From: Pollenia angustigena
Lineage: Eukaryota > Arthropoda > Insecta > Diptera > Polleniidae
DNA: 64,000 nucleotides
NCBI GenBank assembly: GCA_930367215.1
Contig: OV884057.1
Location: 250,072,830-250,136,829 of the forward strand
Direction of reading: 5' to 3'
Part shown: positions 1 through 11,665 of the stretch, piece after piece
How the letters are laid out: each line of letters begins with the position of its first letter
Position numbering within the stretch: position 1 is the stretch's first letter
The notes under the pieces: generated by a model
Seen by the model: the letters and a program-made list of their open reading frames with translations, nothing else
The model's database searches: none
Told to the model about the DNA's origin: nothing
Made by a program: the position numbers and the translations under genes

Positions 1-759
1 TTTTTGTTGGGAAAAAAGATAATCGCCTAATGAGAAAATGGCCATAAGTCTTACCTGTAACAATATCAAAGCTTAAACCAAACACCAACAATAAACAGTG
101 AGTTTATCTTTTCTTTTGTTCGTTAAAAATTCATAAAAAATTAAAAAGCGCCAAAAGTCACAGTTTTGGCTTAAAACATTTAGTTAAACACGTTTCGATT
201 CATTGTCATCGGTGCACAACTTTTGATAAAAATGTGTGTGTGTTTTCTACTGTTCTATTTATGGACGTTTTTTCCTTCGCTTAAAAATGAGGTACCTTCA
301 CTTAATTGTGAATAAAAGCGAAACGCGTTCATCGATTATTATTATCTATGTCTCATTTTGTTCATGGGTTATGTGCAGGCAAACCATAAATATGCAATTG
401 CATGTTTTTCTTTGTGCGACCAATGATGGCAGAAACAAAATATTTATCCGTTTTAGAGCTTTTTATGAATTTTGGCATAGATTTGTTAGTGCATATTTTA
501 TCGTTTGCAGCATTTTTTGCCATTATTTAGTTAAAATAGGTTTATAGCGCATATTTTGCCTTTTTAAGGCATATTTTGATACATATTAAATTTTTTTAAG
601 ATGCCTACAATAGCTTTGCAGTAAATAAATTTAATTTTTTTTTTTCAAAAATCTGTTACTTCAATTTCGACATCTACATTTAATTTTTACTCTAAAATTG
701 TAAGACAAAGCTGGTTGTAATTAAGAATAAATGTTATGCGTTTTGTATCTGACCAATCT
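1..759. other. AT-rich DNA without recognised gene
   Basis: Apart from the inverted relic at 52-117, I see nothing identifiable. A 103-residue open frame at 236-547 has the composition of AT-rich noise. Confidence 0.5.
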
Positions 760-930
760 TTTAGTATTCCGATCGACTCACAATCACTTTTTAAAGTGAT
801 CTAACGATGTCCATCCGTCCGACTGGCTGGTTGTCTGTCCATGTTAGCCTTGTGCGCAGCGTACAAGATCCAATTTTGTATATAATTTGATCTAATATGG
901 ACGATAGACTTCGTGCTGAGTGGTGAAAAT
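760..930. repeat. Dispersed repeat fragment, same family as 23692-23990
   Basis: GATCGACTCACAATCACTTTT, CGACTGGCTGGTTGTCTGTCC and GTGCGCAGCGTACAAGATCC correspond to the interior of the family. Confidence 0.45.
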
Positions 931-962
931 CCGTCTATAATTTCACATCCAAATTAGACTTT

Positions 963-1331
963 TTCCCTGCAAATAATAGGACCAGTCCAAATACGCGTGT
1001 AAAGAGTAGCCCACAAAAGACCAGGACTAATCCAAAAGTAACCCAAACGTATGGAAAAAACATGGTCTATTTAACATTACGATGTCCTAGGAGAGGACCA
1101 TATAACCCACCTTTGGACCACTTAGGAGTAGTTTTAAAACTACTCCATGGTATACACAAGAGGATTCGTTTTGAAGTCGTTTAAAAACGAAAGCACGTCG
1201 TTAAAAAACGAAGACATGTCGTCTCACTACAAACACTTTTTAACAATGACATGGTCCATGCTTGCCTTACATCGGACCAGTCCATGGAGTAGTCCAAATG
1301 GATCAGGTGGTCCAATTTTATTTGCAGAGTT
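963..1331. mobile_element. Probable MITE
   Basis: Imperfect inverted ends CCCTGCAAATAATAGGACCA and TGGTCCAATTTTATTTGCAG. The interior repeats AGGACCA/TGGTCC motifs. Borders approximate. Confidence 0.4.
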
Positions 1332-1647
1332 GTGTCCGTATGTATCTAATTATGATGGTATTTAAATTAAATTTGTCCAAAAAATACTTTACTGCAAATT
1401 AAATTATTTTCGAATCGGCTTACATTTGCTCAAAGCTCCCACCCTTAAATAGTTTTAACTTCCTTTAAATGTTAACATTTGTGAACAATTAAGCGAGCGT
1501 ATCTAAAATCCCTTTAAGACAAAAACCCATATGGATGTCAATATCTAGATAATATTCGACGCAAACATCTCTTACATGAATTTTAACCTAATATGGGCCT
1601 AAGCGATAATATTTTTGGGTTTTCGTTTAAAATTTTGTTACTAAATT

Positions 1648-2057
1648 GCTGAATATTGTGTCTTCAAATCAAATTCTGAAATTTCTAAAACAATTTTGTT
1701 ACCGCCTGCATCCATTTATTGAAATACTTGCAACAAGAAAGAAATCTCGATTTAATAGTGGAATACTGTTCCTTTATTTTGAAAGATGTTTCAGCGGCAT
1801 AGGTTATTGCGATTTTCAACATTTGTAAAAGTTGTGATTTAAATTAAAGGCGTTTTAATTGTTCAAAATGTTTATTTTACTATTACAGATTTTTATAATA
1901 AAATAAAAATTATTCTTTTAAAAGAAAAACGGCAAAAAAAATTTTATGGCTAAACAAGTTGAAAAATTGCTAAAAATGGCTAAACTCATTTTTAAGTGGC
2001 TAAACAGGGTGAAAAATGGCTAAATCTAGCCACTAAATGGCTGAATTGGCAACACTG
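1648..2057 (-). mobile_element. Truncated hAT copy (same family as 23128-24252)
   Basis: Inverted copy of about 23128-23530: same GGCTAAA subterminal repeats and the end TTGGCAACACTG at 2046-2057. The other end is missing. Confidence 0.7.
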
Positions 2058-2541
2058 GCTACCAATTACATCTTAAAAAAGAAGAAAAGTTTAGAAAATC
2101 ACTTAATGAAGAGTAAAGTTAAGATTTTTTAAACTTTTAATATTTGGAAAAAAATCAAAAATATGATTAGTACCTGTATCTTAAACATGCGAGCTGATGG
2201 AAAAAACGGAGATAAGATTTGAAATCAGCGACATCAAATTAGTAAAACTTTGCAATAAAGTTCCAAGTTTGTTCTCTTGTGTAATAAATTTCCCAAAAAA
2301 AGTTAAAAAAATCACACTAAAAAAAATTTTGTATTAAAAATCCCTTAAATCAGAATAACTTTAACCAAATATTATTAAATTAACTAAGCCTTTATTATTT
2401 CTATGAAGTCCATTTCTTACAAACGATAAAGTTCAACATCCTCAAAACTCGGTAACTTTACAAAAAAATCTATACATTTTAAAGCAAGTTAAATAAAAAT
2501 AGAAAATTAATAAAAAAAAAAAATAACAATTTAAAAGCTTA

Positions 2542-2680
2542 CTGCCTGTTTTTAGAAAACGGTTACAAGTGAGTGAGTGAGAAATCATATTGAAAACAAC
2601 AATAAAAAACGAACATTTGTTTTTGTTTTCAATATAATTTTTCACTCACTCACTTGTTTACGTTTTCTAAAAAAAGGCAG
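2542..2680. mobile_element. Hairpin MITE with TTA target duplication
   Basis: 139-bp hairpin: CTGCCTGTTTTTAGAAAACG pairs with CGTTTTCTAAAAAAAGGCAG, with GTGAGTGAGTGAG arms; TTA on both sides (2539-2541, 2681-2683). Confidence 0.7.
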
Positions 2681-2884
2681 TTAAATTTAAAAATTTATAA
2701 TATTTGTAAAATCAAAAAAAAATCACATACATTTGCTGCAACATCGTCATAACTCAAACATATTATTTCAAGTGTTTTTGTCAAGAATAAAAACTGGGAA
2801 TTAAGCACGAATAACAAAATCTTTTGAAATTAAAAGTGTTTTAAATAATTTTATTTGTTTTTTTTTACAAAAAAGTTTTTGCTT

Positions 2885-3060
2885 TTTGCCGTTCGGAAAC
2901 AAGGCAGATTTTAGAAGCTTTACTAAGCGAAACCGGTACTTGTTATACCATAAAGGAAAAAATCCTTGCGCCCGCCCAAACGCCGTCTGCTCAGAGAAGC
3001 TTTAGTTAGCGAAGCCGGTCTTTGTTATTCCATAGAGGAGAAAATCCTTGCGTTTTAACC
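2885..3060. repeat. Isolated minisatellite units of the Foldback type
   Basis: Two units with AAGCTTTACTAAGCGAAACCGG, TTGTTATACCATA and AAATCCTTGCG motifs, the same about 80-bp unit that forms the core of the Foldback-like elements. It adjoins the hAT MITE starting at 3130; no arms remain. Confidence 0.6.
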
Positions 3061-3129
3061 GAACTTGGTGAAAATGGCCGTAAATAGAAAGAGATTGAAA
3101 AAACAAAACTCAGCAAGAAGCTTGACACG

Positions 3130-3756
3130 CAGTGTTGCCAGAACTTTAAGAGGTAAAGCAGCACAAAATCATAGTTTTTCTTCAAAAAATCAGCATCAAG
3201 ATTTCAAAAATGTTCAATCAATCTTCAAAACACATTTTTTATGTAGTTTATTTAGAAAAAGATATAAAATATATGGCCAGTTCTGGAATTTATATCGATG
3301 GTAGTCTTTAAAGTAGTTCTAGTAAATATCTATAAGTGGTCCTCATAGTATGAGGTATAAAAAAGGAAATGTTTTTGAATTTTCAACACAAACAAGTTTT
3401 AAAAATTTGTTAGATTTTAATTTCGAAAGCGATTTTCAGAACATGGCTGATAACTTTTGGATATTTTTTCATTAAAAATGTCTATCCAAATTTAACTACT
3501 CAGACTGAGTAGAGATTAATTCGGGGTATTTGAACTTTCAAGGGTCTTATTGAAAATTTACAAGAGAGAAAATATTCCATTTTCGTTTATCAATTCAAGA
3601 AGTGGAAATAATACAAACGCTAGTGACAATGTAAAGAAGTTTTCACCGAGCTAAATAATCTGCAATATCAAACCAAAAGTCTTCAAATCTGCAATTTGGC
3701 AATTTAGGGTATAAAATCGTAAAAATGCAGATAAATCTGCACTTCTGGCATCACTT
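3130..3756 (+). mobile_element. hAT MITE, older copy
   Basis: Starts CAGTGTTGCCAGAACTTT and ends CTTCTGGCATCACTT, colinear with the better-preserved copy at 61401-62072. No target duplication remains, and the last base has changed. Confidence 0.65.
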
Positions 3757-4968
3757 GATTGATTTCTTTTATTTTTTCCCTCTCTATTAATCAAGGCGAA
3801 TTGAAGGTGGAGTCAAGTCAACATATGGTGTTTTTTTCGGTGGTCGACTTATCAAATTTTGTATTCAAACTAGTTTTTTATGTAAACAAACCTATTTTTT
3901 ACTAGCAATCTTTTTGACAACCCGACCATAGAAGCAGTGTTGTTGTAGAGTTGACCCCACCTTCTAGTCAATTCGCCTTGCTATTAATCAACAAAATAAC
4001 TTTTAATAAAAAAAAAGACAATTAAGGAACTATAGTCGATCAAGCCCAAACATTTGAGAACCTACCCAACAGAATATGCAGACATATTTTCGAGAGCGCA
4101 CTCTATAATAAGACTTCGTTGCTATGACAGTTGTTACGAATGTACTAAATTTCATCCATTTATATTCAAAACTGCGTCCTGTACTTTGTGTACAAGGTTT
4201 ACATGGGCAGATAACCAGCCAGCAAACTAGGTGGAAGGACAAGTTTAGATCAAACGCATAATACTCTTTCCACTACTGTGGTAAATTTCTAAAGGGTAAA
4301 CATATTTAAAGTATCTGCGGTCAATGAAAATCGCTACAGGAAGATGATACAAAGCTGTTTGTGGCGAAAAATTGATGATTTACAGGAGAGACGAAAAACG
4401 TCTTATATTTTATATATGCAGCTTGAGAGAAAAACCAGAAATATAGTTGGTTTTACACACTTATGGCCATTTCTCAATGTATCGACAAGCTGTCTGTTAT
4501 TTAATGTCAACATAATTTTATTAGACCGATAAACTATCCGTTAACGTTTTTTGGTTTCTCCATATACCGACAAAAAACATTGTTGCCAACTAACAACACC
4601 TCTCAAAATACATGTAAAAGTTGGGAGTTAGCTGATTAAATTTATCTGTACGGCAAATAAAATGAAAATAAATAATTGGCAGATGAGTGCTACTTGGCTT
4701 TGCGACATAATTGAAGCAAATGAGACATTGAGAAAACCAAATTTCTTTAATGTGCAGTTTTTCGTTGGGAATAAATATAATCGTGTAATGAGAATACGGT
4801 CATTAAAGACTCAAATTTAAGAAAAAATACATGCTGAACGACGAGGCATATAAGGCACACAGCAAGATATACAATGGATCTTCTGAAAGAAAAGTACGAA
4901 AGTCGCATTATTTCTCTTAGAGGAGGAGTGGATTGGTGGATTGTGTGGTTTCTTCAAATCGAAAGTGT
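3757..4968. other. Unassigned repetitive DNA
   Basis: No gene seen. 4745-4790 resembles the window's first 50 bases (GTTGGGAA..., TAATGAGAA), so another dispersed repeat is present. Confidence 0.4.
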
Positions 4969-4977
4969 ACAGCAATA

Positions 4978-6665
4978 GGCTGTAGGAAAAATCGCCCAAA
5001 GAAAAATGGCAAAAAAAAAAAAAAATATGAAAAATCGTCCAAATGAAGAATCACACAAAAGAACATGAAAAATTACCCAAAAAGTTATCTATGAAATTTT
5101 GCCTAAAACAAACGAAAAAGGGGGGGGGGGGGGGGGGGGGGAAATTAAAAATGACCCAAAAAGCAAAAACGAATTTTTTCCCAAAAAAAAAAAAAAAAAT
5201 TAAAAATTACCCAATTTGCAAAAAAGTGTTTATTATTCATATGTATAAATTTAGTTACATACAAATGTAAGTTTTACGTAAAAAATTGCATTGTATCTTC
5301 AACAGCTGCTCGGCAGTATGGACAGTAATACTTATTTTAGCCCTCCGCCGAACTTTGTGCACTCTTCTATAGTTAAATATTATTTAACCACTGCATAGTT
5401 ATAATCAATGTCTTAAAACAGAATATAGGTTTCTGCAAGGTGCTATGTCATAAGGTCCAGCGTCGTAGTGTCCATGGACACTGTGACACTTTTGAAAATG
5501 TCATAACGTCCGTGGGCATTAAGAAACTTTGCAAATGGACACTATGTAATTTTTAAAAATGTCATAAGGTCCATAATTACTAAAGATGTTAAATACAAAA
5601 AAAGATCTACATACACGCAGAGAAAAACATGTTTATTATGGTCACAACCAACAAAACTATTTTTAAAGAAACTTATTTTACCATAATATGGTTGTCGGTG
5701 ACAATGATTTGGTTAAATTAAACATAATATGGTCAACATATTTTTAAAAATGGTTTTGTTTTTTTTTCTCTGGGTGCATATATTAAACAAATGACGAAAA
5801 CACTTTTGGGCGCATGGATTTTCTCCCCTATGGTGTAACAAATACCGGCAGCGCTTACTAAAGCGTCTCGGCATAGCCGGCCTTCGGCCGGGAGCAAGGA
5901 TGTTCTACTCTATGGTATAACAAAAACCGGCTTCGCTAACTAAAGCTTCTCTGAGCAGACGGCGTTTGGGCGGGCGCAAGGATTTTTTCCTTTATGGTAT
6001 AACAAGTACTGCCTTGTTTCCGAACGAAGGCCGACTTCGCAGATAAGCTTTAGTTAGCTAAGTCAGTTTTTGTTATACCACAGAGGAGAAAATCCTTTCG
6101 CCCGGCCGAAGGCTGGCTATGCAGAGAAGCTTTAGTTAGCGAAGCCGGTTTTTGTTATACCATAGAGGAAAAAATCCTTGCCCCCGGCCGAAGGCCGGCT
6201 GTGCAGAGAAGCTTTAGTTAGCGAAGCTGGTACTTGTTTTATCAAAGAGGAGAAAATCCTTGCGCACGGCCAAAGGCCGGCTATGCTTTCGAGTTTGTCC
6301 ACGGACACTATGACACTGGACGTTATGACATGCCACATTTTTGCAATATGACCCGTTATTTTTATAAATAACATTTCGGAATTCGACGTATAGTAATAAT
6401 GAATGATTTAGACAAATAGTATGTAAGATTTTGACGAAATTTTAAAAATGAAAAAATGGGCTATTTTTTATATAATATTTTTGAATTATGAAAAATCACC
6501 AAATTTAAAAAACGAAAAATCACCCAATAATAACGAAAAATAGCCCAAAAATTTTGGGTCACTTTTCATATGAATTCAGGCCCAATTTTACATGGCATTT
6601 TCTTGGGCGATTTTTCATTTATATTTTTGGGCCATTTTTTTTTTTGGGCGATTTTTCCTACAGCC
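4978..6665. mobile_element. Foldback-like element 1 (9-bp target duplication)
   Basis: Starts GGCTGTAGGAAAAATCGCCC and ends with its reverse complement; both sides carry the 9-bp duplication ACAGCAATA (4969-4977 and 6666-6674). The arms consist of degenerate repeats of a GGGCGATTTTTCATT-like unit, as in Drosophila Foldback elements with long repetitive inverted ends and 9-bp duplications. Inside are nested inverted modules: a TGTCATAACGTCC-type pair (about 5450 and 6297-6340), a hairpin block near 5625-5780, and the CGGCCGAAGGCCG minisatellite (5810-6290). A run of 22 G occurs at 5120-5141 in the left arm. No transposase was seen. Confidence 0.85.
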
Positions 6666-6778
6666 ACAGCAATAATCCCACAAAAGTTCAAGAGCTTAAA
6701 AGCAATATTATTAAGCAGATATCAACCAAGGTTAAAGATAAGGAACCTGCCGAGCGCCCCGAGGGGGTGTCACATGAC

Positions 6779-7131
6779 GTTCACGTTTCGACAAAAATGC
6801 AATGGGGTGGTAACCCTTCGTTTTAAATAGGGCAATATGGGTATCGAATTGTATCTTTTGCCAAGTATATCATCTTTGTATGTAAATAATTTAGATTTGT
6901 GCAAATTAGATGCATTTTACACGGTGCTCTGGAAAATATATAAATGCAATTTTGTAGTAACTCTAATATGATAGCGGATTTAGTTTCTAGATCATGTATG
7001 GATGAAAATAGGACTAAACAAAGAAAAAAAGAAATGATTTACGACTTTTTAAAAAAAAATTCAGGTCGTGGATCATTTCTTTTATTCTTTAGTCCTATTT
7101 AATGTTCATATCTAATTAAAAATTTAATTTT
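6779..7131 (+). repeat. Dispersed repeat family A, copy 1
   Basis: About 350 bp beginning GTTCACGTTTCGACAAAAAT and ending near AATTAAAAATTTAATTTT, repeated at 12762-13146 with high identity. It contains an internal hairpin formed by AGGACTAAACAAAG and CTTTAGTCCT. No coding content. Confidence 0.7.
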
Positions 7132-7339
7132 AAATAAAAAACTTTTTTCCCCAGCAAACACAGAAATATTCCATATGTATTGCCAAACGTATTGCCTGGA
7201 TGACAAATATTATTGCGGCAATAATCGATTTCATATTGCGAAAGATACTTCCTTTTTATTTAAAACTAGCATTTGACTCGGTACTTCGTTAGCGTCAGGC
7301 AGTAAGTAGCACCAACATTAATTTAATGTAAGAACGACA

Positions 7340-7690
7340 ATGAAAGTTAATGAACAAAAAAGTACCAAAAACTTCCCTCTTATAGATTCTTGTCCACTCA
7401 GGACATTGCATCAATAATTTTATGTTTCTAGGTCCAATACTAATGGAAATTCAAAAAGCACCAGTTAAAGAACACAAAAATACCAAAAAGTTCCCTCATA
7501 GATTCTTATCTACTCAGGACATTTCATGTTGAATTTTATCTTTCTAGGTCCAATAATAACGAAAATTCAAAAAGTACCAGTTAAAGAACACAAAAGTACC
7601 AAAAAGCCCTTTTACAGATTCTCATTTACTCAGGACCTTGCATGTTTAATTTTACCTTTCTAGGTCCAATACCAACGTTTTGCTTAGTTT
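7340..7690 (+). repeat. Tandem repeat, about 118-bp unit, three copies
   Basis: Units share AAAAGTACCAAAAA, then CCCTC...AGATTCTTATCTACTCAGGAC, then TTTCTAGGTCCAATA. Diverged copies of the same unit flank Foldback element 2 (33597-33790 and 35310-35660). Confidence 0.7.
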
Positions 7691-7759
7691 TGGAGATTTA
7701 AGGTTACCGAATTTTCCCGTTTTTACCTTTTTGCCCCCAAATTTCGAAAAATCCAGTCT

Positions 7760-7985
7760 TAGTGGATAGATATTTTGGGCGATTTTTCATTTATATTTTT
7801 GGGCCATTTTTTTGGGCGATTTTTCATTTATATTTTTGGGCCATTTTTTTTTGGGCGATTTTTCCTACAGCCACAGCAATAATCCCACAAAAGTTCAAGA
7901 GCTTAAAAGCAATATTATTAAGCAGATATCAACCAAGGTTAAAGATTAGGAACCTGCCGAGCGCCCCGAGGGGGTGTCACATGAC
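7760..7985. repeat. Duplicate of the right end of Foldback element 1 plus its flank
   Basis: The right arm end, the junction TTTCCTACAGCCACAGCAAT and the following 110 bp to GGGGTGTCACATGAC repeat those at about 6600-6777 nearly exactly. The first copy has the element's full left part; this one does not. Confidence 0.75.
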
Positions 7986-8059
7986 CAACATAATTTTAAA
8001 ATTTTAACCGAAACTTTGTAATAAACTGAAATAAAAATATTTTTAAAATTAAATAAAAC

Positions 8060-10045
8060 ATTAGTATTGTGGTTATTTTGTTGAACTATTTATGGTTTTT
8101 AATCCAAATTTTTAATATTTTTTAATTAGGCTTAAGTTCATGAAATTTAATTTTCATTAAATTATTCTTATGAAGAAAGGAATTTTACAACTTGAAAATT
8201 AATTAAAATTGTTATTGATAATCTTTCATTCTTGACGTGGCTCGGGCTCGAACCCTGGCCGGCAGGTTACCATGACATGTTTCGATCGCAACCACTCGAT
8301 CTCCTCAGATGGATTTGCCGTCTTACACTCGCAGCCATTGACGACTGCTGACGTCAATAGTCAAACATCAATCCTTAAACCAAATTGTATTTTAACATTT
8401 GGTAGATCGAAATTTGCTTTCCTGAATGATTATCCATTTTAATTGATTTTACATGTTTTTTCCTTACTTCCGTTTTGTCGTACTTTTGTCAAGAATTTTT
8501 CTTGAAGTCCAAGTACATTTTTTTGTTTTTTCATTTTGTCTTTCTCTTTTCTGTTGACCTTTTTCAGCACAACTTGAAGGACAAATGTACACATAGAGCT
8601 CGTGCCCTAGCTTTAACAATAATTAGTATTGTGGTTATTTTATTGAACTATTTATGGTTTTTAATCCAAATTTTTAATATTTTTTAATTAGGCTTAAGTT
8701 CATGAAATTTAATTTTCATTAAATTATTCTTATGAAGAAAGGAATTTTACAACTTGAAAATTAATTAAAATTGTTATTGATAATCTTTCATTCTTGACGT
8801 GGCTCGGGCTCGAACCCTGGCCGGCAGGTTACCATGACATGTTTCGATCGCAACCACTCGATCTCCTCAGATGGATTTGCCGTCTTACACTCGCAGCCAT
8901 TGACGACTGCTGACGTCAATAGTCAAACATCAATCCTTAAACCAAATTGTATTTTAACATTTGGTAGATCGAAATTTGCTTTCCTGAATGATTATCCATT
9001 TTAATTGATTTTACATGTTTTTTCCTTACTTCCGTTTTTTCGTACTTTTGTCAAGAATTTTTCTTGAAGTCCAAGTACATTTTTTTTTGTTTTTTCATTT
9101 TGTCTTTCTCTTTTCTGTTGACCTTTTTCAGCACAACTTGAAGGACAAATGTACACATAGAGCTCGTGCCCTAGCTTTAACAATAATTAGTATTGTGGTT
9201 ATTTTGTTGAACTATTTATGGTTTTTAATCCAAATTTTTAATATTTTTTAATTAGGCTTAAGTTCATGAAATTTAATTTTCATTAAATTATTCTTATGAA
9301 GAAAGGAATTTTACAACTTGAAAATTAATTAAAATTGTTATTGATAATCTTTCATTCTTGACGTGGCTCGGGCTCGAACCCTGGCCGGCAGGTTACCATG
9401 ACATGTTTCGATCGCAACCACTCGATCTCCTCAGATGGATTTGCCGTCTTACACTCGCAGCCATTGACGACTGCTGACGTCAATAGTCAAACATCAATCC
9501 TTAAACCAAATTGTATTTTAACATTTGGTAGATCGAAATTTGCTTTCCTGAATGATTATCCATTTTAATTGATTTTACATGTTTTTACCTTACTTCCGTT
9601 TTTTCGTACTTTTGTCAAGAATTTTTCTTGAAGTCCAAGTACATTTTTTTTTGTTTTTTCATTTTGTCTTTCTCTTTTCTGTTGACCTTTTTCAGCACAA
9701 CTTGAAGGACAAATGTACACATAGAGCTCGTGCCCTAGCTTTAACAATAATTAGTATTTTGGTTATTTTGTTGAACTATTTATGGTTTTTAATCCAAATT
9801 TTTAATATTTTTTAATTAGGCTTAAGTTCATGAAATTTAATTTTCATTAAATTATTCTTATGAAGAAAGGAATTTTACAACTTGAAAATTAATTAAAATT
9901 GTTATTGATAATCTTTCATTCTTGACGTGGCTCGGGCTCGAACCCTGGCCGGCAGGTTACCATGACATGTTTCGATCGCAACCACTCGATCTCCTCAGAT
10001 GGATTTGCCGTCTTACACTCGCAGCCATTGACGACTGCTGACGTC
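8060..10045 (-). repeat. Tandem array of about 564-bp units containing a tRNA-derived SINE (3.5 copies)
   Basis: Units start at ATTAGTATTGTGG at 8060, 8622, 9186 and 9750 (periods 562, 564, 564); the fourth breaks off after GACGTC at 10045. Units are almost identical, differing mainly in homopolymer length. Each contains, on the minus strand, a tRNA-like promoter: a GATCGAGTGG A-box-like block (first unit 8301-8292) and an exact B box GGTTCGAGCCC (8254-8244). Because the units are so alike, the amplification must be recent or homogenised. Open frames seen inside the units are by-products of the repeat, not genes. Confidence 0.85.
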
Positions 10046-10521
10046 GTTATTTAGTCTATTTTCTTCGACCTTATATTTTGATTTCTTCTTATTTATAAAT
10101 CAAAATCAATTTTGTTTTTGAAAAAATTTGTTTAAAATTTATAAGCCAAAGATCACTGAAGAAGCTGTCCATTGTGACAGCGAAATATTGGAAAAATAAT
10201 AAATAAAAATATGTATTTTGCATAACCTGACCTTGAGCTTGATTTTTAAATAGAAGAACTAATACGCTAATTTTAGAAATGATATTAAAAAATAGCAGGC
10301 GTATGAATAACTTTTAATAAGCAAACGAAATCGATTAATCCATATCACTTATACGCTAAAATTATTTCAAACACGTAAACTTAATTGTAAGAGCATCGAC
10401 AAGCACTCTAAAATAAAATGCATTTTGTATTAGTTAAACTAGTGAGTGACATTAATTAATCCTAAATAACATTACGTTATTTTTAAATAAAGATTAGATA
10501 TATTTTTTAATACTTAATTAC

Positions 10522-11184
10522 CTTGTTTAAAGCTCTCAAATAAATTGTAATTTTTTGCAATGCCGTATAAAAAATCACCACCACACTGCTGAATATAATG
10601 TGAGGCGAATAAAATGATGAAATTGCAACCCACGAAAGATAAATTCCATTGCGTTTAAATACCATAAAAATTCCATAGACTATGAATAAGAAATTGGCAA
10701 AAAACATGCAAAATATTAGAGAATTAATTCTCCAGGCACATTTCTTCTGCACAAACTGAACGCCAATGCAAGAGAAATGCAATTCCAGCCATTCGTATTG
10801 CTGCAAGAAACTCATCAAAAATTTGCGTTTTATTAAACCAAAAGTTAAAACTGTGAGTATGGCACACATGTCATTGAATTTCTGCAAGGAATCCGTTAAC
10901 CTTGAAACATCTGTGATATAAAAATGAGCCACCAACGTTTGTTCGTTAGTCATGCTGTAGAAGAACACAAAACAGTAGAATACGATGCGCCCCATAATAT
11001 TTAAGTAGCCCACCACAGTATTTCTTAAATGCCGTATGGGTTGAGAGAAGAATTGAAATGGTATTATGCCTGTGCAAAAGGCAACAAGAAATAACACACG
11101 ATAACAGGCATAAACATCTCCTGGATTATGTAAATCATGAAAAAATGTCCGTATACTTAAGGGTATAAGCGCGGTGAAACACAT
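10522..11184 (-). CDS. Gustatory receptor N-terminal exon 4 (Gr28b-type alternative first exon)
   Basis: Encodes 221 residues starting MCFTALIPLSIRTFF. The block DVYACYRVLFLVAFCTGIIPF (residues 22-42) resembles the N-terminus of one Drosophila Gr28b isoform as I remember it. It is the most diverged of the four: AHFYITDVSRLTD replaces the usual GYFF..I...GD, but SLQKFND keeps the helix register. Hydrophobic segments near 60-75, 105-120, 150-170 and 180-205 match helices. It ends RALNK at AAG|GTAATT, an acceptable phase-0 donor weaker than those of the sister exons. It is the last alternative exon in the window (nearest the presumed shared exons), with 10.5 kb of repeats downstream. Confidence 0.85.
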
Positions 11185-11244
11185 CGCGTTAAAAGAACTT
11201 TATAAAGACTGGAAAATTTGCATACGAAATGATTAAATTAAAAC

Positions 11245-11275
11245 GACTGATAGTCTGGTGGACAATAAATATGTA
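11245..11275 (-). promoter_or_regulatory. Candidate initiator of receptor exon 4
   Basis: TCAGTCG reads 11250-11244 on the minus strand with A+1 at 11248, giving a 64-nt 5' UTR. Only a weak AT-rich ATATTTATT lies about 25 bp upstream, so this would be a TATA-poor promoter. TCAGT matches the arthropod initiator. Confidence 0.35.
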
Positions 11276-11665
11276 GGAGCTTCAAATGTTTTTACATATT
11301 TCTTTTTCATTTTCGCTTTCTTTTTTAATTTTATTTGCGTTTTTTTTTCATTGTTATTGTTGTTTATGTGTCGTGATGTTATCAAAGTAATTAATTGAAT
11401 TAAGGTTTACAAAGAGTAAAGAAGAAAACTAACAAATGTTTGAATGATATTAATATAATACTCTATGGATCATAAATATATATACAGTAGCCAGCAAAAC
11501 TAAGGACAAACAAATGAATGATATCCCCTAAGTTACTAGTTTAGCAATATCCCCAAATTGTCATCTAAAAGAAAATAATCATAAATAAAAACAAATAAAA
11601 ATTATCTAAACTATTCTGCAAAAGGTTAATATGTACACATATTAATAAAATAAATCTGTTAAATA

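Noticed and set aside
236..547. 103-residue open frame
   Set aside because: No domain or plausible composition; AT-rich noise.
3065..3304. 79-residue open frame rich in Lys/Arg
   Set aside because: It starts in minisatellite sequence and runs into the hAT MITE at 3130; composition and position fit chance.
8237..8310. True tRNA genes in the tandem array
   Set aside because: A and B boxes are present but I could not fold a cloverleaf with an anticodon arm; a SINE head explains it.
8475..9815. Repeated 60-78 residue frames on both strands
   Set aside because: They recur only because the 564-bp unit is repeated; the peptide is low-complexity and the unit is SINE-derived.
1..10500. Shared 3' exons of the receptor gene in the left part of the window
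   Set aside because: No minus-strand frame with receptor C-terminal features was found; the region is all repeats.
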